Shown here: in pieces, positions 23,179 to 32,058 of the stretch
Numbering within the stretch: position 1 is the stretch's first letter
Layout of the letters: each line of letters starts with the position of its first letter
NCBI GenBank assembly: GCA_012522755.1
Contig: JAAYJV010000042.1
Span: forward strand, 1-38,402
DNA: 38,402 nucleotides
Direction: 5' to 3'
From: Candidatus Hydrogenedens sp.
GTDB lineage: Bacteria > Hydrogenedentota > Hydrogenedentia > Hydrogenedentales > CAITNO01
Position numbers and translations under genes: made by a program
Notes under the pieces: model-generated
The model's input: the letters and a program-made list of their open reading frames with translations, nothing else
The model's database searches: none
What the model was told of the DNA's origin: nothing

Positions 23179-23874
23179 CTACTGCAGCTTAAAGGCATAA
23201 ACCACCAGCTGCTCCACCTGCGGATATCCATCGGGGAGGGGCGGGAAAGGCCGGGCGAGCATGATGGCATTCACGCCTGATTCGCCGAGAACAGGGTCCG
23301 TGGCATGTTTGGTCACAACGGGGGTTCCGATGAGATCTCCGTATCGGTCCACCCAGAAGCTGACTTCGGCAATATTATTGGCGGGATCCATCATGATTCC
23401 GGGAGGCACGGCCCACACGCCTTCGACTTTTCTTTGCACCAGACGCACCCAGCCCGCAAGCTCAGAGGGTACCCCTTCCGAGGCCTCACCTGTGGTCAAC
23501 TTCAACTCCTGCGGTTCCGAGGGAGTGACGGGCGTCAGATCGGGGATAGGCTTGGGCGGATCCGGTTTCGGCTCCGGCGGCTTGGGCGGTTCCGGTTTCG
23601 GCTCCGGTGGCTCGGGCGGTTCCGGTGGGGGAGTGGGTGTGGCTGGTGTTTCTGGCGGTCCTTCGTTCATGGTGACTCCGCCCGACAGCATGAGCACTTC
23701 CACTTCCGGTTCTTTGAAGTTGTAGAACAGTCCAAGCAATAGGATGACGAGTATATGCAGTATGACAGAAAAAATAATGAGCCGCATCAACCATTTTTTG
23801 GCTTTTTTTTCGCGCCAATAGGGATGCTGCTCATACTGATTGTCATCAGGTATGTGAGAAAGGGTTTTGTTCAT
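23179..23874 (-). CDS. TonB/TolA-like energy transducer
   Basis: A protein of about 231 residues with the TonB layout: a short basic cytoplasmic tail, one membrane helix (MRLIIFSVILHILVILLLGL, residues 30-49), a proline-rich periplasmic spacer at about 73-120 made of EPPEPKPEPPKPP-type repeats, and a C-terminal domain (GWVRLVQRKVEGVWAVPPGI, ANNIAEVSFWVDRYGDLIGT) with the TonB/TolA fold. The family transmits proton-motive energy from ExbBD or TolQR to the outer membrane; neither partner is in the window. An upstream in-frame ATG at 23943 would add 23 residues; neither start has a good ribosome-binding site, and the shorter tail is more usual. Confidence 0.8.
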   Translation of the reverse strand: MNKTLSHIPDDNQYEQHPYWREKKAKKWLMRLIIFSVILHILVILLLGLFYNFKEPEVEVLMLSGGVTMNEGPPETPATPTPPPEPPEPPEPKPEPPKPPEPKPDPPKPIPDLTPVTPSEPQELKLTTGEASEGVPSELAGWVRLVQRKVEGVWAVPPGIMMDPANNIAEVSFWVDRYGDLIGTPVVTKHATDPVLGESGVNAIMLARPFPPLPDGYPQVEQLVVYAFKLQ

Positions 23875-24135
23875 TGCCTCGGCCGTTGTCAATAGAGGGT
23901 TTGGATCTGGTGCATTTGCCTGGAGTCCGTTCCGTCTTCGCATCTCTTGGGGCGCAAGGACGGTGACTCTTCAGTACACACCCCTCAAGTATACTAAAAA
24001 AACAGGGCTCAGGGGAATTACACTCCTTACTTTTATCCAATTTGTCCGGGCATTGCATTTGTCTGCTTCCTCTCCGTACAATTGCTTTTGTGCCTCTCAC
24101 CGGAAAATACGTATACTTCCTCTGTACCCTTTCGG

Positions 24136-24163
24136 TTGACGCAAGAAGTTTCTGTTCCAAAAT
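24136..24163 (+). promoter_or_regulatory. Possible promoter of the sialate esterase gene
   Basis: TTGACG at 24136-24141 and CAAAAT at 24158-24163 are 16 bases apart. The -35 is near consensus and the -10 matches at four of six positions, so this is tentative. Confidence 0.3.
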
Positions 24164-24206
24164 CGCTGTACACTTCGTTGCAGCGCAACTTACACGGAGA
24201 TCCGTT

Positions 24207-25757
24207 ATGAAAAGATTCTATGTTCTACTGACCTTGACGATGGTCGCCGCCTTCTTATTCACAGATGCCTTTGCTGCGGTCAGCACGCCCAGCATCTTCG
24301 GTGATCACATGGTGCTGCAGCAGAAAAAGACATTGCCCGTCTGGGGCAAAGCCGACCCGGGCGAGCAAGTCACCGTCACTCTGGGCACCAACAGCCGAAA
24401 GACCCAGGCCTGTGCTGAGGGAAATTGGCGTGTTGATCTGCCCAAGATGAAAGCGGGTGGCCCCTATGAACTCAAAATCCAGGGAGCGGGCAACAGCCTT
24501 CTTTTCTCCGACGTGCTCATAGGTGAAGTGTGGCTTGGCTCCGGTCAGTCCAACATGCAGTGGGCCGTGAAAGATTCGAACAACGCTGAACGTGAAATCG
24601 CCAATGCCCATTATCCCAAGATCCGTCTCTTTTATGTGAAACGCACTGTCGCAACCTCCCCTCAGGAAGATTGTGAAGGGGAATGGAAACTCTGCTCACC
24701 CGAGACCCTGCCTGAATTTTCCGCAGTCCTCTATTACTTCGGACGGGAACTGCACCAGCAGCTTGACGACATGCCCATGGGCCTCATCCATACTTCCTGG
24801 GGAGGCACACCCGCCGAATCCTGGACCAGCCGTCCCATGCTCGAAAGCGACCCGGCACTGGTGGGCCTCGTGAACAAATGGGACAAGCTGCTTGCCGAAT
24901 ATCCCGAAGCGAAAGCAGCTTATGATGAAGCTCTGGCCGCCTGGGAAGTGGAAGCGGAACAGGCCAAAGCCGAAGAAAAAGAAGCTCCCAAAAAGCCCAA
25001 AGCGCCGGCTGGTCCCGAAGATCCCTGGCTCGCTTCCGGATTGTACAATGCCATGATCGCACCGCTGGTTCCCTATGCGATTCAGGGTGCCATCTGGTAT
25101 CAGGGTGAATCCAATGCAAACCGTGCCTATCAGTACCGCACACTGTTTCCCGCCATGATCACAGACTGGCGCAACAGCTGGGGCCAGGGAGATTTCCCCT
25201 TCCATTTCGTGCAGCTGGCCAATTTCACGGATATCAACGAAGAGCCCGTCGAATCGGATTGGGCCGAACTGCGTGAAGCCCAGACCATGACGCTTGCTCT
25301 GAGAAAAACAGGCATGGCCACCATCATTGACATAGGCGAAGCCAAAGACATCCATCCGCGCAACAAACAGGATGTGGGCAAACGCCTGGCTCTCAATGCC
25401 CTGGCTAAAGACTATGGCAAACGCGTCCCCTTCTCCGGACCCATGTACAAGAGCATGCGCGTACGGAAGAATGAGATTACCATCAATTTCACCCACACCT
25501 ACGGCGGTATCAGTGCCCGGGATGGAGAGAAGCTGACAGGCTTTGCCATTGCCGGAGCCGACAAGAAATTTGTCTGGGCCGATGCCGTCATCAAAGGAAA
25601 AACCGTCGTCGTTTCATCGCCGGAAGTGGACGAACCCGTGGCTGTCCGCTATGCCTGGTCTCACAACCCTGTCTGTAATCTGATCAACAGCGAAGCTTTG
25701 CCGGCCTCGCCTTTCCGTACAGATGACTGGCCGGGACTGACCGACAACAACGAATAA
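24207..25757 (+). CDS. Sialate O-acetylesterase-like SGNH hydrolase
   Basis: A 516-residue exported esterase. The open frame extends upstream to 24042, but ATG 24207 has GGAGA six bases before it and begins a signal peptide (MKRFYVLLTLTMVAAFLF, cleavage near residue 23). The body matches the family that removes O-acetyl groups from sialic acids or other acetylated sugars: GDHMVLQQKKTLPVWGKADP, GEVWLGSGQSNMQW with nucleophile Ser115, GAIWYQGESNANRAYQYR around 297, and DIGEAKDIHPRNKQDVGKRL with the Asp and His of the triad region. An Ala/Glu/Lys-rich helical insert occurs near residues 230-270. True substrates of this family in environmental bacteria are often plant or algal acetyl-esters, so the name is by homology only. 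Confidence 0.9.
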   Translation: MKRFYVLLTLTMVAAFLFTDAFAAVSTPSIFGDHMVLQQKKTLPVWGKADPGEQVTVTLGTNSRKTQACAEGNWRVDLPKMKAGGPYELKIQGAGNSLLFSDVLIGEVWLGSGQSNMQWAVKDSNNAEREIANAHYPKIRLFYVKRTVATSPQEDCEGEWKLCSPETLPEFSAVLYYFGRELHQQLDDMPMGLIHTSWGGTPAESWTSRPMLESDPALVGLVNKWDKLLAEYPEAKAAYDEALAAWEVEAEQAKAEEKEAPKKPKAPAGPEDPWLASGLYNAMIAPLVPYAIQGAIWYQGESNANRAYQYRTLFPAMITDWRNSWGQGDFPFHFVQLANFTDINEEPVESDWAELREAQTMTLALRKTGMATIIDIGEAKDIHPRNKQDVGKRLALNALAKDYGKRVPFSGPMYKSMRVRKNEITINFTHTYGGISARDGEKLTGFAIAGADKKFVWADAVIKGKTVVVSSPEVDEPVAVRYAWSHNPVCNLINSEALPASPFRTDDWPGLTDNNE

Positions 25758-25783
25758 GCCTTCAGGCTTACCCGTCTTTTTTT
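25755..25783 (+). terminator. Weak intrinsic terminator after the esterase
   Basis: TAAGCC at 25755-25760 pairs with GGCTTA at 25765-25770 over a four-base loop, overlapping the stop codon. A run of eight T starts six bases after the stem, farther than usual. Confidence 0.4.
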
Positions 25784-25808
25784 ATGGCGTGGTTGCGGGA
25801 GACAGGTC

Positions 25809-26795
25809 TCAGACTTTGAATCCTTCGACCACGCCATCCATTTTATCGCCGTCCTGAACCAGAGCGACATTTTTAAAGCCCACCTCTTCCAATTCACGGC
25901 GGACATGATCGAAGCTGTAGCAGTTGCCGCCATTGGTGCCCACAAGCATGTTCACGGCAAAAAGGGCTCCGGACGTTGGCTGGGTAAGATCGGGGGACAG
26001 AATATGATCCCGGATCAGGATGCGTCCGCCCGGTTCCAGCGCCTCAAAGCATTTCCTGTACAGATCCACATTCTGTTGCGGGCTGTTCTGATGGATGATG
26101 GCCGAAAGCAACACGAGATCATGCCCTGTCGGCAGGGGATCATCATAAAAATCGCCCACAACCAGAGATATCCGATCAGCCACAGGTGAATCAGCAAGCC
26201 GTTCCTTCGCCATTTCTATGACAGGCTCCCTGTCAAAAACGGTGGCTGTCAGACCGGGATATTCATTCAGAAAAGCCTCCGAATAACTTCCTGTTGCACC
26301 ACCCACATCGAGGAGCTTTTTCGAGGCCGACGCCTTCGCGCAAATCGCTATGGCTCGAGCCGCATGACGCCCCACCACATGCATGGCGAAGATATAAGAG
26401 CGCAGCTCATCGCCTTTGTAGAGTGCCCCCGTGATCGTGTCTTTTTTGCCCGATTCAACGATCTCCGTCAACTCAGACCAGCGCGACCACATGCTCGCCG
26501 AATGCATCAGCATGGGACGTATGGACAGGGGCGAATCTTTGGAAAGAAATTCATGGTATTTCGCAGGGCAGGAATAATGCTCTTCCTTCTTTTCGAGAAA
26601 GCCGAGGCCCGCCAGTGCATTCAGCAGGATGGCGGCACCACGCTCCTTCAGAGACAGAAGGCTGATGATTTCCTCAAGTGTCTTCGGCTCTTTGAGATGG
26701 GAAAAAATGTCCAGCTGCGCCGCTGTCAGTAAAACACGCGCCTCTATAAAACCACGCGCCAGGCCAAGTGTCGATTCCGCAGTCCAATCAGTCAT
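25809..26795 (-). CDS. SAM-dependent O-methyltransferase-like protein
   Basis: A 328-residue protein built like plant-type and polyketide O-methyltransferases. The N-terminal 100 residues form a winged-helix dimerisation domain (LTAAQLDIFSHLKEPKTLEE, AILLNALAGLGFLEKK). The catalytic Rossmann domain starts at about residue 160 with LLDVGGATGSYSEAF, the SAM-binding glycine-rich loop, followed by VFDREPVIEMAKERL and LEPGGRILIRDHIL. At the usual catalytic-base position it reads SAIIHQNSP, keeping a histidine. The substrate is unknown; relatives act on hydroxylated small molecules, including hydroxyneurosporene and quinones. AAAGGA with normal spacing precedes the ATG. It converges on the esterase gene and is otherwise isolated. 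Confidence 0.85.
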   Translation of the reverse strand: MTDWTAESTLGLARGFIEARVLLTAAQLDIFSHLKEPKTLEEIISLLSLKERGAAILLNALAGLGFLEKKEEHYSCPAKYHEFLSKDSPLSIRPMLMHSASMWSRWSELTEIVESGKKDTITGALYKGDELRSYIFAMHVVGRHAARAIAICAKASASKKLLDVGGATGSYSEAFLNEYPGLTATVFDREPVIEMAKERLADSPVADRISLVVGDFYDDPLPTGHDLVLLSAIIHQNSPQQNVDLYRKCFEALEPGGRILIRDHILSPDLTQPTSGALFAVNMLVGTNGGNCYSFDHVRRELEEVGFKNVALVQDGDKMDGVVEGFKV

Positions 26796-26946
26796 GTCCG
26801 ATCCTTTCTACACAAGTTGAACACCGGATACAACCCCTTCCAGGAAGTACCCGAATTTATTACCGCTACAGTCTACAATAAAGGAGCCATGGGATCAATC
26901 AGAGAAGGGAGCTGATGTCCGGGATTAAGGAATTGATCGGGAATTA

Positions 26947-26982
26947 ATGGACCAGATGGACCGAATGGATCGTATGGACTGA
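26947..26982. repeat. 9-bp degenerate tandem array ATGGACCNN x4
   Basis: Four consecutive units: ATGGACCAG, ATGGACCGA, ATGGATCGT, ATGGACTGA. Six or seven of nine positions are constant. The frame is not part of any credible gene. Confidence 0.85.
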
Positions 26983-27042
26983 AGATTCTGATCCTCGCCC
27001 CATAGATTTGCATGGGCATCGGCGTGCGTTCAATATCTTTTC

Positions 27043-27071
27043 TTTACATCATTCACGGAATGAGGTATACT
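27043..27071 (+). promoter_or_regulatory. Sigma-70 promoter of lepB-lpxH
   Basis: TTTACA at 27043-27048 and TATACT at 27066-27071 are separated by exactly 17 bases; each hexamer matches five of six consensus positions. Transcription should begin near 27078. Confidence 0.6.
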
Positions 27072-27189
27072 ATATATTGAGTAGGCATACATTATTTATT
27101 GACGCAACCAAGAATACTGAGACTTGCCTGAAAATCTCTGATCGTTTGCACACAGACCCGAAGCCGAAGGAGACCTTATCATCAACCCT

Positions 27190-27846
27190 GTGGATACAGA
27201 TCTTTCTCCTGAGACAGAAGCACCTGAACAGGAACAGTCCAAACCGGATATACGCCGCGAGTTTTTTGAACTTATTCGGCTGGTAGTCATTTTTCTGTTC
27301 ATTTTCTGGGGTGTGAAGACTTTTGTCGTTGAAGGTTATGAGGTTCAGGGTGAATCCATGATGCCCACGCTCGCAGATAAAGACCGTATTCTCGTATTCA
27401 AGCTGCCGCAACAACTCTTCAAACTGCCTGTCCTCAATCGTTTTCAGCCATTTCAGGACAGCGATATTCTTGTTCTGGAAGGCTTCGGAAGTAAACGACT
27501 CATCAAACGGCTTATCGCCTATAATCCCCGTCAGCATAGACAAATGGTCAATGCCCAGTCTGCAGAGGATCATGTGGTTGCTCCCGATACGGTGAAAGTG
27601 GAATATGACCGGGGGATCGTGCGGATCAACAACTGGCAGATTGATGAAAGCGCTTATCTTTTTGATGCGGACCGGCGTTCCAGTGACACGGATCTCTGTA
27701 TGCTTGAACCGGGCGAACTCTATGTTCTCGGTGACCACAGGCTGGTCAGCAAAGACAGCCGCAGTTTCCATGCCGTTCGCGACAATCAGGTTATCGGCAA
27801 AGCCGTTTTCCGTTTCTGGCCTCTTTCCAAGATCGGCCTGCTCTGA
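27190..27846 (+). CDS. lepB: Signal peptidase I
   Basis: A 218-residue type I leader peptidase that cleaves signal peptides at the outer face of the inner membrane. One N-terminal helix (ELIRLVVIFLFIFWGVKTFV) is followed by box B, GYEVQGESMMPTL, with nucleophile Ser56, and box D, SKRLIKRLIA, with general base Lys106. Box E reads LGDHRLVSKDSRSF where many members have GDN. The GTG at 27190 is the first conventional start, but its upstream AAGGAG (27167-27172) is 17 bases away. That site is eight bases from an in-frame ATC at 27181, so a non-standard start adding Ile-Asn-Pro is possible. The gene is followed 22 bases later by lpxH and is probably cotranscribed with it. Confidence 0.92.
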   Translation: MDTDLSPETEAPEQEQSKPDIRREFFELIRLVVIFLFIFWGVKTFVVEGYEVQGESMMPTLADKDRILVFKLPQQLFKLPVLNRFQPFQDSDILVLEGFGSKRLIKRLIAYNPRQHRQMVNAQSAEDHVVAPDTVKVEYDRGIVRINNWQIDESAYLFDADRRSSDTDLCMLEPGELYVLGDHRLVSKDSRSFHAVRDNQVIGKAVFRFWPLSKIGLL

Positions 27847-27868
27847 TATTGCCGGAGGCTGACAGTTC

Positions 27869-28612
27869 ATGAAGCATACCCTCCTTTTTTCCGACGTGCA
27901 TTTGAAACCCTCGGGTATGCAAAGAAAATCTGATGAGGAATTTCTGGCTTTTCTGCGAAGCATTGATCCGCAAAAAGTGGAGCGCCTGGTCTGCTTGGGG
28001 GATTTATTCGACTTCTGGTTCGAATACCGGCACGTGAACTTTTCCGGCTATTTCGAAATACTTCGAGCCTTTGCGGATCTTCGTGATCAGGGGCTGAGCC
28101 TGCACCTGTGTTGCGGCAACCATGATTTGTGGGCGGGAGAACTGTTGACACGGCTCACGGGATTTCAGGTCTACCATGAGCCTGTGCATCTGGACTTTGG
28201 CGACAGACGGGCACTGCTGCTCCATGGTGACGGGCTCAATCCGAAGGACAAAGGTTATCTCCTTTTCAAAAAAGTTGCCGCCAACAGGGTGCTGCAAAAA
28301 ATCTTCCGATGGGTTCACCCTGATCTTGCCATGGCCTTCGCTCAGTTTCTCAGCAGGAAAAGCAGGGATCTTCTGAGCACCCATCCTCCGGCGAAAGGGC
28401 CGGAAGTGATGGCTGTACGGGAATACGCCCGTCAATGTATCGTCTCCGGGAGTGAATCTCTGGTCATCTGCGGTCATGCTCATGAGCCTGTGATTGAAGA
28501 GGTGGAAGGTCCGGAGTTTCGCGGTCAGTATGTGAATACAGGGGACTGGCCCATTCACCGCTGTTATGTTTGCTTCGACGGCACGGAATTTACCATCCGG
28601 AGCTGGTGTTAA
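27869..28612 (+). CDS. lpxH: UDP-2,3-diacylglucosamine diphosphatase (LpxH-like)
   Basis: A 247-residue calcineurin-like metallophosphatase. Metal ligands appear in the standard order: SDVHL (Asp9, His11), GDLFDFWFE (Asp45), CGNHDLW, LLHGD and CGHAHEP. The family hydrolyses UDP-2,3-diacylglucosamine to lipid X in lipid A synthesis at the inner membrane, which implies a lipopolysaccharide-bearing outer membrane. Length and the NPKDKGYLLFKKVAANRVLQ segment in the lipid-binding cap agree with LpxH rather than LpxI; LpxG or a related cap-bearing hydrolase is the alternative. GGAGG ten bases upstream supports the ATG. It lies 22 bases after lepB. Confidence 0.85.
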   Translation: MKHTLLFSDVHLKPSGMQRKSDEEFLAFLRSIDPQKVERLVCLGDLFDFWFEYRHVNFSGYFEILRAFADLRDQGLSLHLCCGNHDLWAGELLTRLTGFQVYHEPVHLDFGDRRALLLHGDGLNPKDKGYLLFKKVAANRVLQKIFRWVHPDLAMAFAQFLSRKSRDLLSTHPPAKGPEVMAVREYARQCIVSGSESLVICGHAHEPVIEEVEGPEFRGQYVNTGDWPIHRCYVCFDGTEFTIRSWC

Positions 28613-28639
28613 GCATATAGAACAGCGGAGAATATGACA

Positions 28640-28723
28640 ATGAGATACATTGGTTTTTTTCTTATCGGAACCTTGGCCGTATTTCTTTTCAGTGCCCTTC
28701 TGGAGTCATCGCCGGGCCTTTGA
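28640..28723 (+). CDS. Possible 27-residue membrane peptide
   Basis: The sequence MRYIGFFLIGTLAVFLFSAL followed by LESSPGL makes a single hydrophobic helix with a positive N-terminus. GGAGA lies eight bases before ATG 28640; an earlier in-frame ATG at 28634 is too close to it. The stop of lpxH is 27 bases upstream on the same strand, so the peptide would share its transcript. No relative is known to me, and the short length leaves real doubt. Confidence 0.4.
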   Translation: MRYIGFFLIGTLAVFLFSALLESSPGL

Positions 28724-28797
28724 AAGTACGGTGGGATCTGTGAGCGGGCGGAGCCGTTTCAGGCGGGTGGATGACGGCTGAGCGCAGAAGTGAGAGC

Positions 28798-29682
28798 TCA
28801 GAGAACTTTTCTGATGCGTATCTTATCAAAAAAATTGACAATGGCAAGCCATAAACGCATGTGGAGGGTCTTGCGTTTGATTTCCCAATCCCTGATACGT
28901 TGATACAGAGCGAGCAGTTCTGACTGGAATACCTGTACGGAAGGGAAACGGTCAATGGGATTGCGGGCCATGGCTTTGGATAAAAAGACATCCGCTTCCC
29001 GGGGAAGTCCCGGACAGATCCGGGAGATTTTGTCGCCCAGCTCCGGCCGTCGTCCCGTGAGCATTTCAAAAAACATCACGCCCAGAGGATAGATGTCGGC
29101 GCGTTTATCAACCCGTGATGCGTCCTGATGCTGTTCCGGAGCGATATAGGCGATTTTTCCCAGGTTGATGCCCAGCATGGTCAGATTTTTGAATTTGTCG
29201 TCCACTTTCGCCAGCCCGAAATCCAGAATCCGGATGGATCCATCACCCAGGACCATGACATTTTCGGGGGACAAATCGCGGTGAATGGTCATTCTGTGTG
29301 CATGGGCGAGGGCATCAGCCACGAGACAGAGAATACGCACGGTGGAACCGATATCCAGCCGGCCCCGTTGATGCATCCACTGGCGCAGTGATTTTCCCTC
29401 CACATAGTCCATGGTGTAATAGAGAATTCCCTCCCACTGACCGGCGCTGTAAATGCCCACAATACCAGGATGGGTAAGCTGGCGCGCCGTGGTGGCTTCC
29501 CGGATAAAGCGCGCTTTGGCGTGGTTGCTGTTCAGATATTTTGAACGGAGCGTTTTCAAGGCGCGCTGCTCGCCACTCTCAGCATCTTCAACCAGATACA
29601 CCTCACCCATACCGCCACGACCGAGACGCCGCACGACAGTGTAGCGCTCGTCGATCACTTGTCCTTCACGAAACTGATCCAT
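28798..29682 (-). CDS. Ser/Thr protein kinase (Hanks type)
   Basis: A 294-residue bacterial eukaryotic-like kinase with all core motifs: glycine loop LGRGGMGEVYLV (Gly21-Gly26), Lys43 in ALKTL, catalytic loop IHRDLSPENV (134-136), DFG at 154-156, and APEQHQ of the activation segment end. There is no extracellular sensor domain. The last 30 residues (KRKTLHMRLWLAIVNFFDKI then RIRKVL) are basic and amphipathic and might bind the membrane. The frame opens at 29730, but the predicted transcription start of the upstream promoter lies only a few bases from it, and GGGGA precedes ATG 29682 at good spacing, so the shorter start is chosen. Targets are unknown. Confidence 0.9.
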   Translation of the reverse strand: MDQFREGQVIDERYTVVRRLGRGGMGEVYLVEDAESGEQRALKTLRSKYLNSNHAKARFIREATTARQLTHPGIVGIYSAGQWEGILYYTMDYVEGKSLRQWMHQRGRLDIGSTVRILCLVADALAHAHRMTIHRDLSPENVMVLGDGSIRILDFGLAKVDDKFKNLTMLGINLGKIAYIAPEQHQDASRVDKRADIYPLGVMFFEMLTGRRPELGDKISRICPGLPREADVFLSKAMARNPIDRFPSVQVFQSELLALYQRIRDWEIKRKTLHMRLWLAIVNFFDKIRIRKVL

Positions 29683-29740
29683 GATGTATTCCCCATAGCT
29701 TATCTTCTCTGAAGGTGAGCCCGCTATCATTTGAAGTGCA

Positions 29741-29769
29741 ATTATACACTATTCTTAATATTATGTCAA
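29741..29769 (-). promoter_or_regulatory. Consensus sigma-70 promoter of the kinase gene
   Basis: On the minus strand TTGACA (29769-29764) and TATAAT (29746-29741) are separated by 17 bases, matching consensus at all twelve positions. The predicted start is near 29734, leaving a leader of about 50 bases. Confidence 0.8.
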
Positions 29770-30060
29770 GCCAAACAGAAAACACACTTCATGTTCAAAA
29801 TAAAGCAATGAAGCCAATAAACATACAGCATATTTGAGTTATCGTCGTCTTCATGAACAGAGAAAACTTCTCAATATTGTGCTTCACAGCCTTTGCAGAG
29901 AACAGCGATTGCGGGGTAATGCATGATGAGGGGAAGGGATGAGAGGCGGTACCCCTTCGCAGTATCCCTTGAATCGCAATACCAGGCCGCTTCCTGAAAA
30001 GGCAACATTTCTGAAAGTGCTTTTATGCCTTCGTCAGATTCTCGTCAGATCTGCAAAGGA

Positions 30061-30095
30061 AAGCGCGTCCGATCAACCCGGGACCGGACGCGCTT
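30061..30095 (-). terminator. Stem-loop after groEL
   Basis: AAGCGCGTCCG at 30061-30071 pairs perfectly with CGGACGCGCTT at 30085-30095, an 11-bp stem with a 13-base loop. On the minus strand TCCTTTG follows, a poor T run, but the position 23 bases past groEL fits a terminator. Confidence 0.65.
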
Positions 30096-30117
30096 GAATT
30101 AAAGTCAGATACAGGGA

Positions 30118-31710
<1,593 letters not shown>

Positions 31711-31767
31711 TTAATCTCCTTCATAGCATGGATTTCAGAAACAAACCGGATCACTTCCGGGGCGGGA

Positions 31768-31794
31768 TTAGCACTCAATCGGCTTGAGTGCTAA
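31768..31794. promoter_or_regulatory. CIRCE operator (HrcA site)
   Basis: TTAGCACTC, nine bases, GAGTGCTAA: an exact match to the canonical inverted repeat bound by the heat-shock repressor HrcA. It covers the predicted transcription start of groEL. Confidence 0.97.
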
Positions 31795-31797
31795 CAA

Positions 31798-31826
31798 ATA
31801 GTAGCATATCAAACAGATGATGTCAA
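31798..31826 (-). promoter_or_regulatory. Sigma-70 promoter of groEL
   Basis: On the minus strand TTGACA (31826-31821) and TACTAT (31803-31798) are 17 bases apart. The CIRCE element follows directly, the classical arrangement. Confidence 0.8.
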
Positions 31827-32015
31827 ATTTCAGGGCTGCTCCGCCCAAACAGAAAGAGAGGTACTTCCGGATCCCGGATTTTTTTACGAAGCTTTTTCCA
31901 GAGAGCAAAAGCGTGATCAGAAGCCCTTTTTTCGCAGCACCTGAGAGGGGAGAATTCCCGGCCGGGAAAAATTTTCAACTGGAGGGAGAAAAGCGAGCAC
32001 TTGCCGTTGGACATA

Positions 32016-32024
32016 TGCTATATT
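32016..32024 (+). promoter_or_regulatory. Possible extended -10 promoter for the wall operon
   Basis: TGCTATATT fits an extended -10 (TGn plus a five-of-six hexamer). No good -35 is visible, which such promoters can tolerate. It lies 35 bases before the ATG at 32059. Confidence 0.35.
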
Positions 32025-32058
32025 GATCACAACAATGGCATAAACTTCCGGAGTCTGT

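Larger units (their letters stand above)
26796..27189. other. Intergenic region with 9-bp array and lepB promoter
   Basis: 394 bases between divergent genes. It contains the 9-base array at 26947-26982, a well-formed promoter at 27043-27071 and a leader of about 110 bases before signal peptidase I. Nothing else is supported. Confidence 0.6.
29683..30117. other. Gap between groEL and the kinase gene
   Basis: 435 bases. The left end holds the kinase leader and its promoter, and the right end the groEL terminator. The middle is AT-rich around 29760-29880 and shows a short direct repeat, TCGTCAGAT, at 30032 and 30043. No gene is supported. Confidence 0.6.

Noticed and set aside
28749-28780. Stem GAGCCGT/ACGGCT between lpxH and the kinase gene
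   Set aside because: The loop is large and neither strand has a T run, so I cannot call it a terminator.
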